DNA of 64,000 bases from NCBI GenBank assembly GCA_014379405.1, contig JACMLU010000005.1, positions 124,001 to 188,000 on the forward strand, read 5' to 3'. The translations under genes were made by a program, and so were the position numbers. Each line of letters starts with the position of its first letter. The first letter of the stretch is position 1. A model generated the notes under the pieces. That model was given only the letters and a program-made list of their open reading frames with translations. It had not been told where the DNA came from and did no database searches. This DNA comes from Flavobacterium sp. (GTDB lineage: Bacteria > Bacteroidota > Bacteroidia > Flavobacteriales > Flavobacteriaceae). Positions 36,150 to 43,132 of this stretch are shown piece after piece.

Positions 36150-37376
36150 ATGAAAACAATAAAAAAACAAATAGCAACACTAACAAAATCCGTATTGGTT
36201 TTATTAGTAGCATTCAGCACGGCTTTCACAACAACAAGTGCTCAAAGTGACCCAGTAAGATTAGGTTTTATTCCACTAACGGATTGTTCTCCAATCGTTA
36301 TGGCAAAAGAATTGGGATTATTCAAAAAATATGGTGTTGAAGTGATTGTAACCAAAGAATCTTCTTGGGCCAATGTTCGTGACAAAATTTTAACTGGTGA
36401 ATTGGACGGAGCTCATTGTTTGTATTCCATGCCCTTTTCTGTATACACTGGAGTTGGTGGAAAAGCGGGGTCAGAAATGAAGATTGCCATGATGCTGAAT
36501 GTAAACGGACAAGCCATCACTCTTTCAAAAGATTTTTGTGGAAAAGTAGGTTTCAAACAAATGAATAAAGTGGCGCCTGTTGTAGCTGCAAAATTAAAAG
36601 CAGAGAAAGAAGTAACATTTGCTATGACTTTCCCTGGTGGAACTCACGATTTGTGGTTGCGTAACTGGATGGCAATTGCCGGTTTAAATCAAAAAGCCGT
36701 AAAAATCATTACTATTCCTCCTCCACAAATGGTTGCTAATATGAAAGTAGGTAATATGGATGGATTTTGTGTAGGGGAACCTTGGGGTGGAGTTGCTGTA
36801 AAACAAGGAGTTGGTTTTACTCAAATCGCTTCTCAAGATATCTGGAAAGATCACCCAGAAAAAGCCTTGGTTGTAAACAAAGAATTTAGCAGTAAACGTA
36901 AAGGCGATTTGGTAAAAGTAATGAAAGCCGTTATGGAAGCTTGTATGTGGTTAGACAATCCTGGAAATCGTAAAAAAGCAGCTGCTATTATCGGTAGAGC
37001 TCCATATGTAAATGCTCCAGCTGATGTAATTGAAAACAGATTAATGGGTAATTATGATTTGGGTTGCAACCAAGGAACTGAAGTGTATGACAAAGATTAT
37101 ATGTTGTTTTACAAAGGTGGTACAGTAAATTACCCTCGTAAATCGTACGGAATCTGGGCGATGGCACAGTTTGTTCGATTCGGATATTTGAAAGAAGCTC
37201 CTGATTATGCTGCAATTGCCGATAAATTAATTCTTCAAGATCTATATGAAGAAGTGGCCAAAAGTATGAAAATCAAAATACCTACTGATGATATGAAACC
37301 GTTTTCACTTACCATGGACAAAACCGTTTTTGACCCAAAAAATCCAGCAGCTTATTTGAAAGTTGTAAGAAAATAA
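36150..37376 (+). CDS. NrtA/CmpA-like ABC transporter substrate-binding protein
   Basis: A 408-residue periplasmic protein with a signal peptide (VLLVAFSTAFTTTSAQ). The domain matches NrtA/CmpA (about 35-400): RLGFIPLTDCSPIVMAKELGLFKKYG, TKESSWANVRDKILTGELDGAHCL and MVANMKVGNMDGFCVGEPW. CmpA binds bicarbonate and NrtA nitrate. The neighbours (nitrate reductase, NarK) favour nitrate. The mature protein lacks a lipobox Cys, unlike the cyanobacterial lipoprotein forms, so it is probably soluble in the periplasm. Confidence 0.92.
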   Translation: MKTIKKQIATLTKSVLVLLVAFSTAFTTTSAQSDPVRLGFIPLTDCSPIVMAKELGLFKKYGVEVIVTKESSWANVRDKILTGELDGAHCLYSMPFSVYTGVGGKAGSEMKIAMMLNVNGQAITLSKDFCGKVGFKQMNKVAPVVAAKLKAEKEVTFAMTFPGGTHDLWLRNWMAIAGLNQKAVKIITIPPPQMVANMKVGNMDGFCVGEPWGGVAVKQGVGFTQIASQDIWKDHPEKALVVNKEFSSKRKGDLVKVMKAVMEACMWLDNPGNRKKAAAIIGRAPYVNAPADVIENRLMGNYDLGCNQGTEVYDKDYMLFYKGGTVNYPRKSYGIWAMAQFVRFGYLKEAPDYAAIADKLILQDLYEEVAKSMKIKIPTDDMKPFSLTMDKTVFDPKNPAAYLKVVRK

Positions 37377-37403
37377 AAAAAAGAATAAAGTAAAAATCAG
37401 TCG

Positions 37404-37430
37404 TATTCCTCTTCACAAAGAGGAGGAATA
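37404..37430 (+). other. Hairpin between nrtA-like and nrtB-like genes
   Basis: Stem TATTCCTC / GAGGAATA with an inner CTT-CACA-AAG extension, 28 bp after the binding-protein stop. It has no U-tract. Such spacers often protect upstream mRNA so that the binding protein is made in excess over the membrane subunits. Confidence 0.55.
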
Positions 37431-37485
37431 GCGATTGACCTTCAACTCAAATTAAAGATTAAAAAACTAAATAAATTTTATTACC

Positions 37486-38373
37486 ATGTCAGATAAAAAC
37501 ACACTAACAATTGATGCATTGGATACATCCATCAATGTTGCTACAGAAACTTCAAAGAGTCCTGTTGTAGAAAATTACAAACTAAAATTGGCTTTAGACA
37601 ATATTCTTGAAAAATCAAAATCAATCTTGTTTGCTGCAATTGGTTTATTGGCTTTCGGTGGATTTTGGAGTATATTGAGTATTTATACTGAAGATGCACT
37701 TCCTGGTCCAGTAGCTACTTTGACCGTATTGAAAGAAATGTTGAGCGATCCTTTCTATGATTATGGCCCGAATGACAAAGGAATTGGATTGCAATTATTC
37801 CAATCCATCAAAACGGTACTTTCTGGATTTTTGTTAGGTTCGTTGGTAGCAATTCCAATCGGGATTTTAATTGGAGCCAATACGATTTGCAAACAAATTT
37901 TTTATCCAATTGTGCAATTACTGAAACCTGTATCACCTTTGGCTTGGTTCCCAATTGGATTAGTTGTTTTTAAAGACACAGGTATGGCAACCATATTTAT
38001 AGTTTTTATTACGTCTTTATGGTCAACGCTTATCAACACTTCTTTTGGTGTGGCATCGATTCCACAAGATCATAAAAATGTGTCCAAAGCATTTGGTTTC
38101 TCTAAAATGAGATATTTGACTAAAATATTAATTCCTTATAGTTTACCTCATATTATTACAGGTTTACGTCTAAGCATCAGTGTAGCTTGGTTGGTTATTG
38201 TGGCTGGCGAAATGTTGTCTGGTGGCGCAGGGATTGGATTCTTTGTTTGGGACAGCTGGAATGCTTTAAGTCTTGAAAAAGTAATATCGGCAATTCTAAT
38301 AATTGGAATCGTGGGATTGCTTTTTGACAGAATATTCACTTTCATCGAAAATAAAGTAGCTTATAAAGCTTAA
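37486..38373 (+). CDS. NrtB-like nitrate ABC transporter permease
   Basis: A 295-residue inner-membrane permease of the BPD_transp_1 family. One TM is at about 45-65, then a periplasmic loop, then about five TMs from 105. The EAA-like motif linking to the ATPase is VSKAFGFSKMRYLTKILIPYSLPHII. The GLRLSISVAWLVIVAGEM stretch is typical of NrtB/SsuC/TauC permeases. Substrate assignment rests on operon context with the NrtA-like protein. Confidence 0.9.
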   Translation: MSDKNTLTIDALDTSINVATETSKSPVVENYKLKLALDNILEKSKSILFAAIGLLAFGGFWSILSIYTEDALPGPVATLTVLKEMLSDPFYDYGPNDKGIGLQLFQSIKTVLSGFLLGSLVAIPIGILIGANTICKQIFYPIVQLLKPVSPLAWFPIGLVVFKDTGMATIFIVFITSLWSTLINTSFGVASIPQDHKNVSKAFGFSKMRYLTKILIPYSLPHIITGLRLSISVAWLVIVAGEMLSGGAGIGFFVWDSWNALSLEKVISAILIIGIVGLLFDRIFTFIENKVAYKA

Positions 38374-38400
38374 TAAAAATAAATCTAAAAATATACGACT

Positions 38401-39207
38401 ATGAGCTATTTAGAAATCAAAGACTTGGAAATCTCTTTTCCAACTCCTAAAGGAAAATATACTGCAGTTACAAATATCAATTTATCCATCAAAAAAGGGG
38501 AAATCATCTCCATCATTGGTCACTCGGGTTGTGGAAAATCAACCATCATGAATGCCATTGCCGGAATGTTGACTCCAACAGGTGGAACGGTTGAATTAGA
38601 CGGAAAAACCATAAAAGGCCCAGGCCCAGATAGAGGAATCGTGTTTCAAAATTACTCTTTGCTACCTTGGTTGTCCGTTCATGAAAACATTTTTCAAGCT
38701 GTCGATTCCGTAATGGATTGTTCCAAGAAAGAAAAACACGAAATCGTGGATTACAACTTGAAAATGGTTAATTTACTTTCACACAGAGACAAATTACCAG
38801 GACAATTATCCGGTGGTATGAAACAAAGAGTTGCAATCGCTAGAGCCTTTGCCATCAATCCTGGAGTATTGTTGTTGGACGAACCTTTTGGTGCTTTGGA
38901 TGCTTTTACCAAAAGCTCTATGCAACTGGAAGTATTGAAATTATGGAATCTGAACAACCGTGACAAAACTATTATTATGATTACGCATGATATCGAGGAA
39001 GCCTTGTTTTTGTCGGACAGAATTGTGGTTATGAATGATGGTCCAGCTTCAACAATTAGAGAAATTGAAGAAGTGCATTTGCCAAGACCTAGAAACAAAA
39101 TTGAAATAGTAAAATTACCCGAATATATTGAACTCAGAGATCGATTACTACACCTATTGACCGATAAATTCTCTATCGAAGATATGGGAATGGTGTATAA
39201 AAGTTAG
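38401..39207 (+). CDS. NrtC/D-like nitrate ABC transporter ATP-binding protein
   Basis: A 268-residue ATPase with Walker A GHSGCGKST (residues 40-48), Q-loop in GIVFQNYSLLPW, signature LSGGMKQR, Walker B VLLLDEPFGALD and switch His in IMITHDIEEA. It powers the NrtAB-like importer. It has only the NrtD-like ATPase part, without the binding-protein-like C-terminal domain of cyanobacterial NrtC. It ends the porin-nrtABC operon, and a hairpin follows. Confidence 0.92.
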   Translation: MSYLEIKDLEISFPTPKGKYTAVTNINLSIKKGEIISIIGHSGCGKSTIMNAIAGMLTPTGGTVELDGKTIKGPGPDRGIVFQNYSLLPWLSVHENIFQAVDSVMDCSKKEKHEIVDYNLKMVNLLSHRDKLPGQLSGGMKQRVAIARAFAINPGVLLLDEPFGALDAFTKSSMQLEVLKLWNLNNRDKTIIMITHDIEEALFLSDRIVVMNDGPASTIREIEEVHLPRPRNKIEIVKLPEYIELRDRLLHLLTDKFSIEDMGMVYKS

Positions 39208-39232
39208 TTTTTTAATTACTTTGTTTAGTTGG

Positions 39233-39267
39233 AAATCCCTGTAATGATATGGCATTATGGGGATTTT
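39233..39267 (+). terminator. Terminator after the nitrate ABC operon
   Basis: Arms AAATCCC and GGGGATTT with an inner GTAATG / CATTAT pairing, followed by a short T run, 26 bp past the ATPase stop. Confidence 0.65.
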
Positions 39268-39370
39268 TCGATTATTCGGCAAATCAAGAAAAGAGAATAA
39301 CAATTAGTCTTAAAATTTACCATAATTAATGAATTCTATACGAAATAATATGCGTCAGTTCGAGTGTTTT

Positions 39371-39460
39371 ACTAAAAAATGCGATAGCTTTTTTTAGTAA
39401 AATGTATCGAGAACACAACCATTGTAAGCTTCTCGATACAATCCCGCCCAAAAGCGGGAT
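39371..39460. repeat. Cluster of three inverted repeats in the spacer before chlorite dismutase
   Basis: Three consecutive palindromes. ACTAAAAAA / TTTTTTAGT is at 39371-39399. TGTATCGAGAA / TTCTCGATACA is at 39403-39440 (11-bp perfect arms). ATCCCGC / GCGGGAT is at 39441-39460. The TATCGAGAA motif is familiar in flavobacterial intergenic repeats. The spacer 39208-39534 holds no ORF that I support. Confidence 0.7.
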
Positions 39461-39534
39461 CATTCGAAGAGACGTTGCCAAATTTAAATTCCAGTAAAAC
39501 AAAAAGAGAATAACACATTAAATCAAGAAATACT

Positions 39535-40104
39535 ATGGCAAATACAATTTTTGATTTCATCGGAGGTATTAACGGTGAATGGAAAGTGACATCAATGACC
39601 ACGCTCAAAGGCAATCCTATAACCTCGGTTTCCCATTTAAAAAAAGTGCCGGGCGATTTGGCACAAACAGAATCTGGAATCTGGACGCTCAAAGGAATTG
39701 TCAGCAATTTGCGCTACACCGAAAAAGAGGACAAGGACAAATTGGTTGCCGTTCAAGAAGATTTGGGAAGACCACAAGCCACTCTTGCCGCCTTTATTCC
39801 CATTCGGAAATCGGAAACATGGTGGAACTTGGCGCAAGACGAACGCCGGAAAATAATGGAAAACAAATCCCAACATACCCAAACAGGAATGAAATACCTG
39901 CCCGCCATTGCCCGGAAGTTGTTCCACTCCAGAGATATTGGCGAACCTTTTGATTTTTTGACATGGTTCGAATACGCTCCAGCTGATGCCGATGCTTTCG
40001 AGGAACTTTTAGTCGCCTTGCGAAAAACTGAAGAATGGACTTATGTGGATAGAGAAATAGATATTAGGTTGGTGAAATCAGTTCAGACACTAATACATAA
40101 TTAG
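39535..40104 (+). CDS. cld: Chlorite dismutase, short dimeric (clade 2) type
   Basis: A 189-residue haem b protein that splits chlorite into chloride and O2. It resembles the short dimeric Nitrobacter-type enzyme over nearly its whole length (AAFIPIRKSETWWNLAQDER, then YLPAIARKLFHSRDIGEPFD, then TEEWTYVDREIDIRL). The residues matching the proximal haem His and the distal catalytic Arg are both present, His114 in KSQHT and Arg127 in AIARK, 13 residues apart as in known active enzymes. No signal peptide, so cytoplasmic. It sits between the nitrate ABC operon and later nitrate genes and probably removes chlorite made when nitrate reductase acts on chlorate. This role is inference. Confidence 0.9.
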   Translation: MANTIFDFIGGINGEWKVTSMTTLKGNPITSVSHLKKVPGDLAQTESGIWTLKGIVSNLRYTEKEDKDKLVAVQEDLGRPQATLAAFIPIRKSETWWNLAQDERRKIMENKSQHTQTGMKYLPAIARKLFHSRDIGEPFDFLTWFEYAPADADAFEELLVALRKTEEWTYVDREIDIRLVKSVQTLIHN

Positions 40105-40118
40105 AAAAAAGTAATTCT

Positions 40119-40508
40119 ATGAAAACAACTGTTCTTAGCTACTTCAAAAACATAGAGTCCCAAAAGATTATTTTGTGGTGCTATCTAATTTGGTATTTCA
40201 CAATTATAACGATATACTTTGAACCTTCATTAAAATTGTGGGCTAGCTCATTTGGTATTTCTTTTATTATTGGATTTGCTCTGATCTTGTCCACAAGCCA
40301 ACAAGGCACAAAACAAGATATATGGATTAAAATCAGACTCTTTTTATTTCCATTTTGTGTATCTAGTTATTCTGCCACTATAAAAGATTATGATTTCATT
40401 TTACTATTTCCTAGTAATCTTTTCCATTTACTGATTTCTGTTGTCAATTGTTTACTGTTTTTATTTCCCATCTGGTGTATTAAAAGATTTTATAAGCCTG
40501 AATTTTAA
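40119..40508 (+). CDS. Small four-helix membrane protein of unknown function
   Basis: A 129-residue protein with about four TM helices (about 17-35, 44-60, 68-85, 98-118) and no recognised motif. Cys and Trp residues occur in the helices (LWCYLIWYF, LFPIWCI). It starts 14 bp after the chlorite dismutase stop on the same strand, so co-transcription is likely. I do not recognise the family. Confidence 0.6.
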   Translation: MKTTVLSYFKNIESQKIILWCYLIWYFTIITIYFEPSLKLWASSFGISFIIGFALILSTSQQGTKQDIWIKIRLFLFPFCVSSYSATIKDYDFILLFPSNLFHLLISVVNCLLFLFPIWCIKRFYKPEF

Positions 40509-40581
40509 TCAAAAAGCCTTTTGAATTCAATCAAATTCCTATAAAAAAATGCGATTAAGAGAAACCGACTCCCAACTAAAA

Positions 40582-40624
40582 TGGACTGCCCCCAAAAAGT
40601 TAGACACTATTTGGGGGCAGTCCA
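40582..40624. mobile_element. 43-bp IS3-like terminal-repeat remnant
   Basis: Perfect 15-bp inverted arms TGGACTGCCCCCAAA and TTTGGGGGCAGTCCA around 13 nt (AAGTTAGACACTA). The left arm plus AAGTTAGACA resembles the terminal repeat of IS3-family (IS150-like) elements. No transposase remains between or beside the arms. It may be two IS ends fused after internal deletion, or a tiny MITE. It could also act as a terminator hairpin. Confidence 0.6.
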
Positions 40625-40695
40625 AATCATTAGATTTTGAGACGGCTTCCATATTTCGATGTATTAAAAATACATTTAAATTAATTCATGTTTTT

Positions 40696-41514
40696 TTAAT
40701 ATACTCTGTCAAAATCAAATGCCTTCATGGATAGTTTTGGTTCAACGTTAGAACCTTCTGTATAAACTCCAGCTTTTAAATAATAGGTGCTTGAATAACT
40801 GTTCCAATTAACTGATGGTGTTATGTTTGTAGTTATAGTTGAACTAGTTGTAGTTATTGTGATTGCTGCATATCCAGCACTCATAAATCTAATTCTTAAT
40901 GTATAATCCGTTCCCGAAGTATAATTAGGCCCCGTAACTGTCGAATATGTTCCTGAAGAAGAATTTGGATTGTTGGTTGTTGTTCTAATATAAAAAACAC
41001 CACTTTTTACATAAACTCTTGTTAAAGGACGATTTACATCTGGATGCCTATTGTGAATCTGGGCAATGGTAACTCCGTTTGAAGGAATACTTTCCAATTT
41101 AGCAATATATTCCATGTCTTTATCAGCGGTTATGGAGGATTCTTCACCTTGTTTTTCTTTAATTTCGGTTCTGTTACTATCTGCAGCATAACATTTAAAT
41201 ACTCTGTAACCTGTAGAAGCAACGTCAAAAAAAGTTGTATTATCTGTAGTTGAAGGATTAAAGTAGGCTCTATCACTAATAGTGCCTCCATTCCCAGAAC
41301 TAGTTTCTCCATCAAATTTACTAAAATCATACTGGGCCAATGCAGCTCTTGCTGTTATGGCAGATCCTTTTGTTTTTTCTTGTACAATTGGACTTGTTTC
41401 ATCTTGTACAATAGGACTTGTCTCATCTCCGTCAGGCGAACAACTACTAAAAATTGTTAAAAGCGCTATTGAAGCACATCCTAAAACTGTTTTAAATAAA
41501 ATGTTTTTTTTCAT
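40696..41514 (-). CDS. PL7 alginate lyase lipoprotein
   Basis: A 272-residue protein with a lipobox (LLTIFSSC25). A linker contains a tandem duplicated octapeptide DETSPIVQ (30-45). The PL7 (alginate lyase 2) jelly-roll spans about 60-270. The three PL7 signature blocks are present: RTEI (115-118), QIH (152-154) and YYLKAGVY (244-251), giving the catalytic Arg, Gln/His and Tyr. It cleaves alginate by beta-elimination; QIH (rather than QVH) is often seen in polyguluronate-preferring members. It is likely surface-tethered. Three palindromic operators lie in the leader. Confidence 0.9.
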   Translation of the reverse strand: MKKNILFKTVLGCASIALLTIFSSCSPDGDETSPIVQDETSPIVQEKTKGSAITARAALAQYDFSKFDGETSSGNGGTISDRAYFNPSTTDNTTFFDVASTGYRVFKCYAADSNRTEIKEKQGEESSITADKDMEYIAKLESIPSNGVTIAQIHNRHPDVNRPLTRVYVKSGVFYIRTTTNNPNSSSGTYSTVTGPNYTSGTDYTLRIRFMSAGYAAITITTTSSTITTNITPSVNWNSYSSTYYLKAGVYTEGSNVEPKLSMKAFDFDRVY

Positions 41515-41541
41515 TGGTAATGTTTAAAGGTTAATTTATTC

Positions 41542-41626
41542 GGTTAATAGATAACCAACTTATCGGGTCTAGAATGCGATTTATTGGTTAACCAAATTGG
41601 TTGTTTAATTTGGTTTACCAAATATA
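41542..41626 (-). promoter_or_regulatory. Promoter with three palindromic GGTT/AACC operators upstream of PL7 gene
   Basis: GGTTA-N5-TAACC (41542-41556), TTGGTTAACCAA (41584-41595) and TTTGGTTTACCAAA (41609-41622) share a GGTTnACC core. On the minus strand TATATTTG (41619-41626) fits the -7 element, so site three covers the start point and the other two lie in the transcribed leader. This arrangement suggests a repressor, for example of the LacI or GntR class, relieved by alginate oligosaccharides. The regulator is not in the window. Confidence 0.65.
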
Positions 41627-42028
41627 TACTTTTTTTAATACAAATTAAAATTTTACACTTTTATTTAAGCGGGGGGCTTTTTTGGGGTTTAGATGACAGA
41701 CAAACAGGTTTAAATTATTAAAACTTGCATTTTTTCTCACTTTTGATAATTTGTTTTTTGAATTTGCCAGATGAGCAATTACACAAACCGTAAAAAATAC
41801 ATAGAATATCCACTTGGATATAACAGCAATTTGGAAGGCTTAGGCTAAATTTGAAGCTAGTTTTGTACTTGGGAAATTAGTGTTTGACCAAAACTTTATG
41901 CTTTCTTGTTCCGTTACCAACGTTACTCTAGTATTTAGCTATATTTGTTAATAATGAAAACGGAGTTTTTCATTACTGACACTATTTAATCCCTATAACT
42001 ATTTTACCCAACCATAACATTAAAAAAA
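41627..42028. other. Intergenic region between PL7 and SGNH genes
   Basis: No supported gene. It has poly-T/A tracts, a GGGGGGCTTTTTTGGGG stretch near 41671, and TATATTTG at 41940-41947, a good plus-strand -7 element about 82 bp before the SGNH gene. A short direct repeat CGTTAC occurs at 41912 and 41921. Confidence 0.5.
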
Positions 42029-42886
42029 ATGAAACATATAATTGCAAGTGCTTATATCCTTTTATTGACCGTTGGTTTTAATGGATGGGCACAACAAGCT
42101 ATGGCAACGGCTGCTCCAAAAGTAAAAGTAACAGACCAAGAAAAAACACTAAACTCCCAATGGCAGGGCAAGCGGCTGGCTTTTCTGGGGGATTCTATAA
42201 CCGACAAACGCCGTGTTGGAACTACATATGTATACTGGGAATATCTAAATGAATTGTTAGGAATAAACTCTTTTGTGTATGGTGTCAGTGGCAATCAATG
42301 GAATGACATTTACAAACAGGCGGTGAAGTTGCACGACGAAAAAGGAACCAATGTTGATGCCATCCTGATTTTTGCAGGCACGAACGACTATATGCTCGAC
42401 ACGCCATTGGGGGAATATTTCACTGAAACAATAAAGCAAACCAACTTTAACGGAAAAGAAGTGATACGCAAATACCGAACTCCAATCCTAAATGATTCGA
42501 CCTTTTGCGGACGGATTAACAAAGCGATGTCTTACCTTAAGAATAATTTTCCGCAACAGCAAATTATCATTATGACACCTATTCACAGGGGATATGCCAA
42601 GTTTAACGAAAAGAACGTACAACCTGACGAAAACTATGCCAACGGCCAAGGATTGTATATCGATTCCTATGTTGCAGTTTTGAAGCAAGCGGCTTCCTAT
42701 TGGGCGATTCCGTTGATTGACCTTTATTCGACAAGTGGCCTGTTTCCAATGGCGGATTCACATTTGCAATACTTTCACAAAAAAGAAACGGACAGGTTGC
42801 ATCCCAATGCCCTGGGCGATTATCGCTTGGCAAAAACCATCCAATATCAATTATTGGGATTGCCTTCAGGTTTTGTTACTGAATAA
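42029..42886 (+). CDS. SGNH/GDSL-family hydrolase, exported
   Basis: A 285-residue esterase/lipase-type enzyme with a signal peptide (ILLLTVGFNGWAQ). SGNH blocks are visible: block I LAFLGDSITD (catalytic Ser), block II near YGVSGNQW, block III FAGTNDY (Asn) and block V DRLHPNALG (Asp-His). Members deacetylate sugars or cleave esters. Neighbouring PL7 and beta-helix genes suggest a carbohydrate esterase, but the substrate is not shown by sequence. Confidence 0.88.
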   Translation: MKHIIASAYILLLTVGFNGWAQQAMATAAPKVKVTDQEKTLNSQWQGKRLAFLGDSITDKRRVGTTYVYWEYLNELLGINSFVYGVSGNQWNDIYKQAVKLHDEKGTNVDAILIFAGTNDYMLDTPLGEYFTETIKQTNFNGKEVIRKYRTPILNDSTFCGRINKAMSYLKNNFPQQQIIIMTPIHRGYAKFNEKNVQPDENYANGQGLYIDSYVAVLKQAASYWAIPLIDLYSTSGLFPMADSHLQYFHKKETDRLHPNALGDYRLAKTIQYQLLGLPSGFVTE

Positions 42887-42896
42887 GCAAAAAATA

Positions 42897-43053
42897 TTAT
42901 CCCGTAGGGATTTCATATTGGTAGAAAATATATAGTTGTTGCTTTTGTCCCGTTAGGGACTCTACTTTTTTCTCTAATCCAGTTTAGTCCCTACGGGACA
43001 AATGATACCACTATCTTAATATTACTACCAAGATGAAATCCCTACGGGATAAA
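42897..43053. repeat. REP-like nested palindromic element, copy B
   Basis: About 157 bp. Outer arms are TTATCCCGTAGGGATTTCAT (from 42897) and ATGAAATCCCTACGGGATAA, with TTGGTAG / CTACCAA inside. Inner arms are TTTGTCCCGTTAGGGACT and AGTCCCTACGGGACAAA. It matches copy A (25845-26001) in arms and spacing, while the loops differ. It lies between convergent genes. Confidence 0.85.
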
Positions 43054-43084
43054 ATAACAATCGAACTCAGATTATTAAATCAAA

Positions 43085-43117
43085 AAAGCCTTTGAACTCA
43101 ATCAAAGGCTTTCTTTT
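43085..43117 (-). terminator. Terminator hairpin between convergent SGNH and narK-like genes
   Basis: Arms AAAGCCTTTGA / TCAAAGGCTTT with a 6-nt loop and T/A tracts on both sides. It lies 16 bp past the narK stop and probably acts in both directions. Confidence 0.8.
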
Positions 43118-43132
43118 TACAAACTTGTTTTA

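Noticed and set aside
40549..40734. 61-codon plus-strand frame
   Set aside because: It runs through the 43-bp palindromic remnant and into the antisense of the PL7 gene; no support as a gene.
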